DNA of 64,000 nucleotides from the NCBI GenBank assembly GCA_026686845.1, contig JAIVEN010000012.1, forward strand, positions 12,464,501 through 12,528,500, written 5' to 3'. Below, one piece after another: positions 49,435 to 61,095 of this stretch. This DNA comes from Adenanthera pavonina (Eukaryota > Streptophyta > Magnoliopsida > Fabales > Fabaceae). Position 1 is the first letter of the stretch, and every line of letters begins with the position of its first letter. A program made the position numbers and the translations under genes. The notes beneath the pieces are model-generated. The model worked only from the letters and a program-made list of their open reading frames with translations, searched no databases and had not been told where the DNA came from.

Positions 49435-52400
49435 GAGAAAGAGGCTAAGAAGGAAGCGTTTAGGAAATATCTGGAGTCAAGTGGAGCCATGGAAGCCCTC
49501 ACCAAAGGTTTCCCTACTTTCTTTCCCAATCCCAACAGTCTAGGGAAAGTTTTCCCTTCTTTTGTTCTCGTTATTGATGCTTCTATGAATTGTTTTATTC
49601 CATCAATTTACCAGTGAAACATTTTTTGTTCTCTTTTGTTGCCTTCCAGTTCTGGTTGCTTTATATGAGCAAAACGACAAGCCTTCCTCTGTCCTTGAGT
49701 AAGTGTCTTTGGAGTTTCTTTTGATTTGTCACAATGTGCATGCACAAATTTTGCACTAGAGATTGTTCATACACATCAGCATGAGCATAAATTTTCATTT
49801 GACTAAAATCAAGTCATTTTTAATTTGCTAGGACATTAGGCATCTCTTCAATTGGCAAATCATTCTACTTTGTTTTTTCTTTTGAATTTGATCTATTCAA
49901 GTGTCATATACTAACATAAATCACTTGAAGGCAATAACGCACAAATAGCTAAATAACTTTCCAGGCTTGGGCTTCTGATGATACTATTTGTGTGGCACAT
50001 GTTTAACAAGCTTCTCTTTTCAGGTTCATTCAACAAAAATTAGGCAGTACTTCCATCTCAGAATATGAAAAATTGCTAGCTGAATTGTCAGATCTACGAA
50101 TAAAATATAATGAGCTTTTGGTTGCACACCAGGAGACATGCAAAGAGGTATTCTCGAATATTTACCTTGTTTTGAACACAACTTGTTGTATTGAATTATA
50201 CCCATTGGAAATTTTAATAGGTTTATTAAAATCTGACCTACTAATGCAATCATGGTTATAATTTTTTTTTTACAACATCGAGTTGTGCTTTTAACATAAG
50301 AGATGTGAAGATATATAGTTGACAAGTTCTAGTTGGTATATAGCATAGTTTATAATTGTCGGCTGCAATCTTTTCATCTAATTTTGCAGTTTCCATGTCT
50401 TCAAAGAAGCCTGTACTAGCCAGTGCTCTCAACCATTACATTACTTTTGAAATATAGTCCACTATACAAAACAATATGGCTGTATGTGTCATCTTGTCAA
50501 CAAGAAGAAGTCTTATCCCACTAAGTGAAATAAGCTATATGGATCATATGACATAATTGAGCTCTATCAAAAACTCATTCTGCAAATATATTACTTATCT
50601 AAAGTTTTTGCTTTATAACTTCCTTAAGTATAATTCTTGGTCTCCCTCTACATCTTTACATAGGATTAGAGATCTTCTATTCAACCCTCCTCATTTGCTC
50701 TTCCAGTGGCCTTTCTATATATGTCCAAACCATGTTAATCGATTTTTTTTTACCTTTTTCTCCTGGTTAGATGCCACGACAACTGTTTCTCATATATAAT
50801 TATTTTGGATCTTGTCTTTTCTTATATAGCCACACAATCATCTTAACATGTTCATCTTTGCTATCCTTATCTCTTGCTCTTTTCCTTTCAATGCCTAACA
50901 TTCACTATCATATAATATTGCTTGTCTTATGAAAATTTGATGAAATTTCCTGGTAAGCTTGATAGGTACTTTGTAATCACAAATGATTCTTATTGCCCTT
51001 CTCCAATTTAACTACTCAGCTTGTATCTTAAGCATGACATTTCCATCGATTTCACTGTCATTTTATAATGTCAATTGCAGATATTTAAACTTTAACACTT
51101 GTGGTATGATTTGTTTTTCAATTTTTACTTTCAAATCATTTATAACTTGTTAAATTTGCAATGTATGTATTCAATTTTGCTCCTTCTCAGACAGAAACTT
51201 TTTGATTCCGATGTCTGTCTCTATAGTTCAAGTTTAGAGATAATCTTTTCTTTGACTCTTTAATTAAAACTATATCATCTGTGAAAAGCATGCATTTAAA
51301 GATTTACTCTTGTATATGTTAAGTCAAAGTCCAAAACATGATCAAACAAGTAGGGACTCATTCCCTATTGCAAGCCTATCTTTATTAGAGAGTCCTTTAT
51401 ACTACCTTCAATAGTTCTCACACTGTTGCCCCCTCATATATTTTTTATAGCTCACACGTAAGCCACTTGAACCTTTCTTTTCCAAAGTTTTCCATAGCAT
51501 ATTTTTTTAGTACTCAATCATAAATTTTTTCCAAATCAATGAAAATCATATTAAGTCTCTTTCTTCACTCTGGTATCTTTTCATCAAACTCTGGAGAAGA
51601 TAAATAACCTTAGACTATCTTGGCATTAATTCAAGTTGGTTCTCTAAAATACAAGTCTCATTTATTAATCTATGCTCAATCACTCTTTCTCGTAATTTGA
51701 TAATGTGACTCATTAATTTTATCTCTCGCAGACTGCACAATTTTGAATATTTCCTTATTTTTGTATATAGGTACTAAAGTGCTTTTTCTTCATTCCTCTA
51801 GTATTTTCTTGGACTTCAAAATCTTGTTAGTGAGCCACAAAATACCTTTTATTCTAAATATTTCTGAATTTCAATAGGAACACCATCATGACCAAAGATT
51901 TATCATTATCCATTCTTTTAAAAGCTTTTACCTCTTCAACACAAATCTTGGGATAGAAAGCCAAATTCTATTCATCTTCTTGGGTGGTTAATCCTTCCAT
52001 ATCACTAATTGTTCCTAACCCATCATTGAAATGCTTATAAAAGTAACTCTCTCATTTTTCTTTGACATCTTCATCTCTAACTAGAACTTTACCTTTTTCA
52101 ACTTTAATATACCTTACTTGATTTAAATCTCTTGGCTTCTTTTTTCCTATTTTTGGCAATTTTCTATATCTTTTATTCACCATTCTTCATCCCTAAATCC
52201 TAGTAAAACTCCTCAAAAGATTTAGATTGTGCCTCGCTCATTGTTTTTAGTCTCCTTTCTAACCATTCGATATCTTTCCTAATTTTCAGCATTATTGTAC
52301 AAATGCAAAGCTTTGAAACACTATTCTATGTTTGATCTTCTCTTACACAATCTCATTCTACCAAAATTCTTGATCCTTAGGTCCAATGCCTTTTGATTCT

Positions 52401-53979
52401 CCAATATTGCTTTAGCTTCCTTTATAATGCTGTTGGCCATCTCATCGTCCATGAGGTTGGCACTTATGAATCTCAGTTACCTTTTTTCAATAATTTTCTC
52501 TTATTAGTCAATTGTTTCTCACTCTTGAGCTGCCACCATTGGATCTTGGTGTATGCGTCATCTTGTTAGTTCCACACAATTCAAAGTTTAAAACACTATT
52601 ATTGCTTGTGTTTGCAAGTGCAAACTGGTGATTATAATGTCAGGTTAGGAATGCTGAGTTATTGGGATTGACAACGAAGAGGAATGGTGCTTACTTACAA
52701 TTTATGAAGTTTAGGGAAGAGATTCCGAGAATATATGAGGATACTGATTCATCTCCTTGCTGATTTGTCCATCCAATCTGCTACATGCTAGGGGTGTGCA
52801 CAGGCCGGATTGGGTCGGGCTTCACCTCCTCCAGATGCCTGGCCCGTGAATACTCGGACTAAATTGGGCTAGGTACTACACCAGGGTTAGGTCGGCCCAG
52901 TACCAAATAATTTTTTTGAAATATTAAAAAGAAAGAAAAATTAACTTTATGTATTAACAAAAAATATTTAATTATTAATGTAAAAGTAGATTTCTTTAAA
53001 AAAAAATAATGTTATGATAGAAATTAATTTTCTTAAAAATTATAAATATTTACAACTATACATTATTTTCATATAATATTAAATTAAGAAATCAATTTAA
53101 AATTTTAAATAAAATTAAAATATCAAAATCTTAAAAAGTTTTTTATAGTAATCAAATAATAAATATATTATATAAGATATATAGAAAAAAATCTTATAAA
53201 ATCAATTAATATATACAAAATAATAGATTTTTTTAAAAAAAAAATATATATATATATATATTACGAGTCGGGCCGGACAAAACAAAGCTAGTTCATAGCC
53301 CGGCCTGAACTATGGCCCGACCCGGTTGGCCCGATAAAATCAGGTTAAACCAGACCATGAGTTTATCTGCACAGACCTACTGCATGCAAAGCTGTTCTGT
53401 TTGATAGGACGATCAATATTCCTTATGTTACTGTTTTACCAATAGCCGCACTTTAAAATGTTGCCTAAATCACAAACTACTCCAGAAATTTCTTTTATTG
53501 ACTGTATTGAACGACCAAATAACAAATTGTGAGAAAATGAAATATGTAGAAGTTACCAACTCAAGTTGGTGCAAGTGGTAGGGGCTCTTGCTCTTTTAAA
53601 TAAGTGGTTGGGATTTGATTTCCTAATTAAGAGAGATCTATGTTTTGCCTCCAGTACATCAAAGGAAATTAATTCTTGTTGACGATCAGGGATACTAGTG
53701 GTTCATGGGGAAAAAAGGAAGTGAAAGTTGCTACTTCACTTTCTTAAACATATCTGATTTTTATACCGTGTTAACTTTAATATGGGTGATTATATGCTTT
53801 TAAATTATTTCATAGATTCTTATATAATTGCTTAAAGTATCCTGTTTACGTCATGTTAGGATTTAGTCACCAAATCCTATTTTGTCTTTCAGTTGGAGAA
53901 AATGAAAAATTCACATTCATCAGCAGTGGTGTCTACTAGAGAAACGACTGATAGTGAATCCCCAAAAGATGGGCTTTAA
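49435..53979 (+). CDS. MYCBP: c-Myc-binding protein (MYCBP/AMY-1) homologue, four recognised exons
   Basis: Exons 49435-49507, 49650-49698, 50024-50147 and 53893-53979 join in phase over GT..AG introns into about 110 residues ending SPKDGL and a stop. The core reads EAKKEAFRKYLESSGAMEAL, then TKVLVALYEQNDKPSSVLEF, then IQQKLGS, then a charged helix with KYNELLVAHQETCKELEKMK. Human MYCBP has the same order (FRRYLEKSGVLDTLTKVLVA) and is about 103 residues. In animals it binds the N-terminus of MYC and A-kinase anchors; plants lack a MYC oncogene orthologue, so the partner here is unknown. The protein is cytosolic or nuclear by family, with no signal or membrane segment. The initiating Met lies in an upstream exon not resolved. 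The last intron (3.7 kb) holds a LINE, a hAT-like element and a candidate alternative exon. Confidence 0.88.
50498..52549 (-). mobile_element. LINE in the last intron of the MYCBP-like gene
   Basis: The flanks are TGTATGTGTCATCTTGT (50481-50497) and TGTATGCGTCATCTTGT (52550-52566), a 17-bp TSD with one mismatch. The left end carries CAACAAGAAGAAGTCTTATC, the complement of a tail plus the conserved 3' end (GTCTTATCCCACTAAGTG) also seen in the VPS52 intron LINE. The 3' end is thus at the left and the element lies antisense to the gene. About 2.05 kb remain, covering the reverse transcriptase 3' half on the minus strand with many stops. Confidence 0.88.
52644..52763 (+). other. Candidate alternative terminal exon of the MYCBP-like gene
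   Basis: Directly after an acceptor (ATAATGTCAG) a 39-residue open frame begins in the same phase as the end of the 50024-50147 exon. It reads VRNAELLGLTTKRNGAYLQF and then MKFREEIPRIYEDTDSSPC before TGA. Composition and codon use look like real coding DNA, unlike the transposons on both sides. Splicing to it instead of 53893 would replace the usual C-terminus. It could also be a scrap of another gene. It sits 77 bp beyond the LINE target duplication and 17 bp before the TSD of a hAT-like element. Confidence 0.5.
52789..53379. mobile_element. hAT-like non-autonomous element in the MYCBP-like gene
   Basis: The left end TAGGGGTGTGCACAGGCC and the inverted right end TAGGTCTGTGCAGATAAAC match at TAGG..TGTGCA.A. 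The flanks are CTACATGC (52781-52788) and CTGCATGC (53380-53387), an 8-bp TSD with one mismatch. GC-rich ends (GGCCGGATTGGGTCGGGC, GGCCCGACCCGGTTGGCCCG) enclose an AT-rich middle with an AT dinucleotide run near 53245-53262. No transposase. Confidence 0.8.
53553..53720 (+). mobile_element. Possible tRNA-derived SINE
   Basis: AAGTTGGTGCAAGTGGTAGG near 53564 resembles a degenerate A box, and GTGGTTGGGATTTGATTTCC near 53604 a degenerate B box about 35 bp on. An A run (GGGGAAAAAAGG) lies near the 3' side. Target duplications are unclear. Confidence 0.4.
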
Positions 53980-55034
53980 AGTCTACACACTATAGGTGAA
54001 GGCTTAGTATTTCCGGAGATCCATACTCACATATATGACTCGTTCTGCAACGTTGTCTCTTGCTCTTAATTTTGCTTTCCGTTTGTAAGACTCGTTTGTG
54101 TGGGTAATTCTTTTTATTTGTTGTCCTTTTATTTGTTGAACCCCTTATTTGATTGTTATATTATTTTGTAAAATGACAATGATTTGTTATTATGAGGTAT
54201 GATGACCCCAATTAAATTAAAATACAGCTGGAGTCCCAAAAAAACAATTTTTTGTGAAAAGAAAATACATATTATTTACTTACAGGCATATCTACATTAT
54301 AACAGTGTACTTGGTAAAAAGAAATTTGCATGAGGTCCGAGTTTACTCTAAACTTTATCCATACTATGATACAGCTGGCGCTCCTATTTTACTTTCCATT
54401 TCATAGAGGACAGAGTGAGGACATACTTGTCATTTTATAGTAAATTGACTAGATATGATTTCTTCAAAAATAATGCGAAATACTAGATTTTATCCTTTAT
54501 ATTAACATCTGATAAAATTGAAACGATTATTGTCATATAATTTTGATGATTCCAATTCCATTATATTCTAATTAATTCATCCGTGTTCAGTTTTATTATC
54601 TTATATTAATTTGTTATTCTTCTCCTATTGGTGCTTATCTAGTGCCTTGCTTAAGCTAATCAGACCTGACCTGAGTGGGAGTTTAGCGCAGAGAAGTAGC
54701 GGGTAACGACAGTTTTTTTTTCTTTTTTCCCCAGTGTCCTTTGAGATCAACGAAATAAATTCTGTTTATTGGTATATAAGTGCACAGTATTTTTCTCAAT
54801 ATCACCACAGTTGCATTTTAAACTCTAAAATATTTTGATCTTTTGAACAAAATGCAGTATTTTTGTGTATTTACTGATAAATATGAAAGCACTTATAGGA
54901 TATCCAATAGAATATTCTTCCGAAAAAAAAGTTAAAAGGGGAAAAACTACATCTCTCTAAACAATGTCTCTGGAGAATTACCTATAAAGCAGCAATTTGA
55001 TCAATTTCTTCCATCGGTGGCCACTAAATAGGCA
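53980..55034. other. MYCBP-like 3' UTR and intergenic sequence
   Basis: The 3' UTR should occupy the first few hundred bases after the stop; TTTGTAA and AATTAAATTAAAA-rich stretches follow but no poly(A) signal is decisive. Beyond about 54250 no coding sequence or transposon end is recognised. Confidence 0.4.
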
Positions 55035-55605
55035 TTTTTACATAAGAATGGCGCAATTGATGAAAATATTATATATAAGATACAAGTTGGGTGGTTAAAA
55101 TAAAAAAAAAATTTAGAAGTAATGTGAGAGTAAGGTACCTATCAATGTTAAAGGAAAACTTTATCGAAATACTATAAAATCAACAATGCTCTATAGTAGT
55201 AAATATTGGGCTTTGAAATAATAATAACATAAAATGGGAGTAACAGAAATAATAATGTAAAATGGATGCATGGTCATACAAAGATTGATAAGATACAAAA
55301 TGATTATATACGAGAAAAAGTTGGAATAACACCTATCAAGAAAAAAATAATAGAAAATCACTTAAGGTGGTTTGGACATGCACAGAGCAGAGCACCAATG
55401 AAGCCAATGAGAAGAGTTAATCAGATGACTTTTACCCTAATAAAAAGAAGTAGAGGGTGATCAAGAAAGACACCGAGAGATGTTATAAAACGGAATCTCT
55501 TGATAAATGATTTATCTAAAAATATGATTTTTGATAGAGCCATATAACGCTTTATGATTTATATAGTTAACCTCATTTAGTGGGATAAAGTTATTATTGT
55601 TATTG
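55035..55605 (+). mobile_element. LINE 3'-end fragment, + strand
   Basis: About 55053-55110 reads GAIDENIIYKIQVGWLK, and 55266-55440 reads MHGHTKIDKIQNDYIREKVG, then KKIIENHLRWFGHAQSRAP. These are the C-terminal end of the reverse transcriptase of TTG-tailed plant LINEs (RWxxGHTRxDRIRNExIREKVG...RLRWFGHVxRRP). It ends with CATTTAGTGGGATAAAGTTA and a TTATTGTTATTGTT tail, the same 3' structure as the LINEs in both genes. Frameshifts and stops show it is dead. A target duplication was not identified. Confidence 0.85.
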
Positions 55606-57846
55606 TTCATTGAGCCGTAAAGCTTATCCTGGCCCTTATAAGGACTCATCTAAACTTTATTCAATAAACAAAACAAACAGAAAATGATAGCCATTGGTGA
55701 TTTCAATTATCTTCATATTTTCTCTTCATACACAATCTTTTCCATCATCCATTTCATTTAAATAATAAAAGATCATTAATTATAACATTAAACTAAATAT
55801 ATTATTCATTTAATTATTACTATAAATAAGTATTGTGATCTTATTTTTAAGGGTATTACACTCATAATAATAAATATAGACCATTAAATTAAATATATTA
55901 TCAATTTATAAGCTATTTTTTAATTATTTTATCACAATAAATGAAGTAGATTTTACATTGAAAAAGTAATGGCAATGATCCAAATCCGCGTTTTAGATTG
56001 CTTTTTCTCCGAAGAATCTCACTGATTATTATTATTATTATTATTATTATACAAAGAACTACTCTAGGATCCTGGACTCAAATCCGGTGAAATAAGTATA
56101 GAGTGTTATTCAAACTCGATCAACAATGACAACTACGGAAAACTCACAGATTTTAATTTCTTGCACCTTGGGAAATCATGGAAATATCAAATTCATGAAA
56201 ATAGCCTCAAGCGGTTCATTAAATCCCATCGCCAATAACGACCGAGTAATTTTACTATTGTCAACAACTATGCAGGAGACAGAACACCTGCAAACTGTGC
56301 TGCAACATCTATCAAATTACACACACACATATATAATTTTAATTTTTTATTTTAAATATTTCTTATCAATAAATTTTTTAAATAGTTTTATAATATAATA
56401 AAAAAGATCGTTGAATAATAAATCAAGTATAATAATATAAGAATCTTAAAAAAGTTAAAATCTTACATGAATATAAATGTATATATAGTTAAAATATTAA
56501 CTTCATAAAACAACAAAAAAATACATAGAAAGATCATACCAAAAAAAATCAGAAGTCCAAGTTAATTAATGATTAACATGGATGATTATGGTATAGGATC
56601 TCGAGCTTTCAATATCCAAAAAAGAAAAATAATAATAGTACGACTTGAAACACAACCATTAAATTAAACAACTATTGCTACGTTTGGCTTCAGAATCATT
56701 TTGTAGAAACGGAAATGAAAATAGGAATATGAATAAAGATAAAAATTGATGGAATGTGATAAGTATACTTGGTCTGTTGTGAAAAAGAATAGACATTTAT
56801 CTTTACTTGGATAATAATGCCCATAATATAAAAATATATTATGATATTTATTTTAAAAATTTTAATTATTAAAAAATTTAATGTATTTAATACAAAGGAT
56901 AGTAAGACATTTAATTTTGATGTTCATTAATTTTTAAAAATTTTTTTAATACTTTTAAAAAAAATTATATTTTATAAATAATATTATATTATGTTTTATA
57001 TAATATATGTTTGATATTGTATAATATTAATGGAGGAGCTTGATACCTCATTGTAATTTTTTCAGTCCATAATATAATTTTGTAATTTTTTGCTTCTAGA
57101 GGTATTTATATGTAACTTTCCCCAATGATAATGTATCTCCACAAGTCGGACTATCATGAGCCTCCGAATCATGTATCTTTTTATTCATTTATTTTCCTAA
57201 TATGTATATTTTGCGTTTATTTTTATATTGACCATTAAATAATTTTTTAAAAAACCAAATTTGGAATTTTTAAAAATAAAAAGTATTGGTTTAATTTTTA
57301 GTATTAATTACAAGAATTAGATAATAATTATTAACAAAAATTTAGAATTATTAATATTGATTTTTAAAGCATTATATTGTTTAAATATTTTTAAAAATTC
57401 ATATTATATTATTTTTTAGAAGAGGATATTTTGGTAATTTTTTATTTTTATTTTCCTTTCCTGATCTATCTTTTGTCCTAACCAAATAAATTTTCTCCCA
57501 TCAAACATCTTTTTTTTCTTTGATCAACCAAACATCTTTTCTAACTACGTATCTCTTTTTTTTTCTTTTCCATAACTTTTCTTTCCTTTTCTTTTCCTCA
57601 ATTTTGCTTCAGCCAATTGAACGGCCCGTAAGATAGATCCTTTAATCTTGTAACATAGTTTGGAAGACAGTCACTTCATACAGTTTGTCTACATATTATT
57701 CATACTGTAGATTTGTGAAACTCAATATCATCTTTTCTTCTATCTTCATCAAATCCTGGCCTAAAGTTAGGTTTGGTAGCTACTTGTACCATTTCTATAC
57801 ATTTAAAATCAAATATTTCATTTATTCTACAAGATACATGAGGTAG
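55606..57846. other. AT-rich intergenic sequence with an ATT microsatellite
   Basis: (ATT)n occupies about 56025-56050. The ORF at 56126-56398 shows no domain. The region 56780-57440 is almost pure A/T. Nothing else recognised. Confidence 0.5.
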
Positions 57847-58604
57847 AGCTAATAATATGAGTCAAATTTGACGAGTCAACCTATTTAATCAAATAAAATG
57901 GACGGGTTGTGCTTTAAAAAAGGGAGTACAAATAGAAAACGGGCTTTTGAGTCTGAGCTTGTTAAGCCCGTGGCTTGAATGGGCAAACTCGAGTGAACCA
58001 TGGGCTATCCCTTTTGCTTTTTTTTTTCTTTAAATATTAAAAAACACATAATCCCTCCAGTCTCATTTATAAAGTGTTATCTAGAATATTTGTTTAGTCC
58101 TATTTATAAGGTGTAATATCATATTTTCATATGAATTTCTTATTTTACCCTCAATAATTTTATTGTCTTGTAAATTGTTCTTTATTTTAGCACACTTTTT
58201 TTTCACATAATTATTACTATTTAAATGAGGAGTAGGGATAAAATTACAAGGTTATACAATTTTTTTGTAACTTTGAAAGTATAACTAACTCTCCATAATA
58301 CTCATGCACTAGTTAACAATACCTTATAAATAAGATCGAAGGGAGTATTATTTTATTAGTTAGTGATATATAAATTGTAAAATTTAAATATTAAGTTAAT
58401 TTTTTATAAATGATGTTGATGATTAATTATATTAATTTAAATAATTATATGAAAAGATTAAAAAAATATAGGCTTGTAAGACGGCTCACGGGCCTCCTCT
58501 CTACAGGGTCAAGCCTACCAAGTAGGGCTCATTTTGTAAGTTGAACTTTTTAGCCAGAACCATTTTGGACCCATGGCGAGTCGATCTAACTTGCATGTTC
58601 TAAT
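57847..58604. mobile_element. Possible hAT-like non-autonomous element, host to a Stowaway MITE
   Basis: GC-rich ends resemble a plant MITE family with GGACGGGTTGTGC and GGGCTTTTGAGTCTGAGC on the left and GACGGCTCACGGGCCTCC and CATGGCGAGTCGATCTAA on the right. An AT-rich core between them holds another MITE at 58049-58347. The terminal inverted repeat (CTAATAATATGAGTC against ATTAGAACATGCAAGT) is weak and the TSD is not clear. It abuts the solo LTR at 58605. Confidence 0.35.
58049..58347. mobile_element. Stowaway-like MITE
   Basis: The left end TAATCCCTCCAGTCTCATTT and the inverted right end TACTCCCTTCGATCTTATTT share an imperfect inverted repeat extending into TATAAxGTxxTAT. TA lies at both edges. 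About 295 bp without coding sequence. Confidence 0.8.
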
Positions 58605-60254
58605 TGTTAGATGTGCTGGCTTTCCAAAAGGGGGGGTGAATTGAAAAAATTAAGATTTTCTACAAAACTTTTAAGAAAGTGAGAAAAGCAAAGGTGACAG
58701 TAAACCAGAGTATAAATGAATAAACAGTAAGAGTAGTAATAGAGAAGGGAACACACAGATGTTTATCCTGGTTCGGTCTTTCAATCTTGACCTACGTCCA
58801 GTCCCCAAGCCACCACTTGAGATTTTCCACTATCTTGCAAGAATTCAGTGGGCTTCTTGCAAATGCCACAGTACAGCGTTGATGCTCTGTTTTAGAGCTC
58901 ATACTTTCTCTCTTTGCACTCTAACTAAGTGCTTCCCCAATCCCTTGTGATATCCCCTCACAAGAACATATTTCTTCTTGATGAAGATAATATTGTTTAC
59001 AATGAATAAACTCTCTTAATCAGAGTATATATGAAAGTTGGAGTACAAATATTGAAGTATGAATGAGTAAGAGACTTTGAATAAATGATTTGGTAGAGTT
59101 TCAGTATATACACGTTATAATCATTACTTACACCTTCAAAAGATGTTATATTTATAGATTTAGATCTTAACTATACGTTAGAGACAAAATCTATCCGTTG
59201 GAGAAGTTACCCAATGGTTACTTTGAAAAACTATCCATTTACCAACCGCATTTAATGCTTCTGACACTCAAAGTTCGAATTTTGGTTGGCCAACTGACGA
59301 ATTTCGTAGAGACCGAAGGCTAAAGACTTTAACGTTAATCGTTCAAAGTTTGTCTGTCATGAAGCAAAGTTCGAATTTTGGTTTTTGGAAAATGTTTCTA
59401 TATTGGAACATACGAATTTTCAAGTAAAAAGTTCTTCTTAAATATGTGAACAGTAGTTCAATTTTGCTACAGTGCCTTCAAAATTCGGATTTTAAGATTC
59501 AAAATTCATCTGTCAAATGACAGTTCAATAAGGCACAATAGTTCAGTTATTTCGAAATTCGAATTTTAAAACTTCAAAGTTCGTCTGTCAGAGAGGCCTC
59601 TTTTCAGACTTAATATGAAGTTCGAATTTCTGAGTACTATCATTCGTGTGTCAACATATCATTATAACAGATCAAAAGCTTTGTTTCTGAAATTTGAATT
59701 TTCATGTTCAAAGTTCGTCTGTCAGTGAGCCATCTTGTTGTTCTTTCCAAACTTAGTTTTCAGATGAACTATGACATATCTTCAGACGATTTTTTCATTT
59801 TTCATAAGTTGTATTTTCTTCTGAAATTCGAATTTTCAAAGGTCAAAGTTCATCTGTCAGAGAAAGCTCTTTTCAGACAGGTATCAAAATTCAAATTTCT
59901 CAAGTCAAAATTCATCTGTTAGAGAAGCTTCTTTTCAGACTTGTTCTTTTTCAATACGAAATTCGAATTTCCAAAGTCAAAATTTGAATTTTTAAAACAG
60001 TATATCAGTATAAGTGTTTTAAACTTCGTCTGTTAGTGGGTGTTTTTCAAATATAATATAGAATCATAGTTTTAAAACATCTCTTTGCCAAATCAAAGTC
60101 TTTTACTCAATTTAAAAAAGGTTGTAGATTCTTCATCTATTCTTGTGCTGATTTTTCTTGAATTTCTCCACTTGAGATCATTTGAGCTCCTTTGATATCT
60201 TCTTTCCAAGCTCTAGAAAGTTGGTTTGGAATCATCAAAGCACTTGATTCAACA
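58605..60254 (-). mobile_element. Solo copia LTR, family C (copy 4)
   Basis: On the + strand this runs from TGTTAGATGTGCTGGCTTTC to CACTTGATTCAACA, 1650 bp, matching 37702-39264 along its length. The flanks are CTAAT (58600-58604) and CTAAC (60255-60259), a 5-bp TSD with one mismatch. There is no polypurine tract or internal domain on either side, so it is a solo LTR. On the minus strand a TATA-like box lies near 59152-59161. It holds a dense series of CGTCTGTCAG / CATCTGTCA motifs paired with AAATTCGAATTT. Confidence 0.88.
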
Positions 60255-61095
60255 CTAACTTAAGGAATGCATCATTTCTACATAGGACAATTCCTCTTGG
60301 TCCCAAGGACCATTCCTTCTAGCTACAAGGACAATTCTCTTTTAGTGGGGATATTTTTTTTGGCCAACTTTTATGCCTGGTTTCGTATGCAAGAATTCTT
60401 GGAATGGAAAAGGAATATGGAAAAGGATTCCTGGCAAAAACATGTTTGTTACACACAAATTTTGATTCCCTAGAATCAGACTCCAGCAAAATAACCAAAA
60501 TTGGATTCTTTCATTGTCAAGATGGAATGGGTGAAATTATCAGGAATCCATTATTTGAGACCTCTCTACCCCTATAGCCCCCACCCATTGCAGCCCTCAC
60601 CTCAATGTTGCACCACGGCGTCACCATCGCACCTCCACCAACTGGTCATCTTCTCCTCCTCTTCCATGACTTTGTTCTTTTTCATCACCTCATTTTTTCC
60701 TGGCTTCTTAAGATCTGGCTGATGATCGTTCGACAGAGGAAGAAGATGGTTGGAAAATGGGTTGCGAAATTTGACAACTTTCAAACCAAAACTAAATTTG
60801 TACTCAACATCTTCCAAATCACGTGAATGTTTGATTTTTGGGCTTCATCTTTTGAGTGAACTAGATCCGACGGAATCCCTCTCCTTCGATTTGAAGCTTG
60901 CAATTTTCGTTTGGAATTAGAATTAGATCTATACTTGCTCCAAAAACCAAATATAGATGATGGAGATGACTGTGAAGCTCGCGATGTCTTTCTGAACTTG
61001 GTTTCTGGAGTTCAAAAAGCAAAAACAAAAAACACAAGGTTCATGGAGGACTGTTAAGTTAATTTGAGGAGGTGGATTTTGGTTGGGTGATGTTT
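60255..61095. other. Intergenic, nothing recognised
   Basis: Higher GC than its neighbours around 60560-60720 and open in overlapping frames on both strands (60501-60826), but these are proline/serine or basic low-complexity translations without domains. Confidence 0.4.

Noticed and set aside
55266..55460. Apparent 64-codon gene
   Set aside because: It is the C-terminal end of a dead LINE reverse transcriptase, annotated as such.
59260..60010. Regularly spaced short repeats suggesting a CRISPR-like array
   Set aside because: The motif is imperfect, unevenly spaced, occurs in both orientations, lies in a plant LTR and recurs in three other LTR copies.
60501..60826. Overlapping sense and antisense ORFs
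   Set aside because: Low-complexity translations on both strands with no recognised family.
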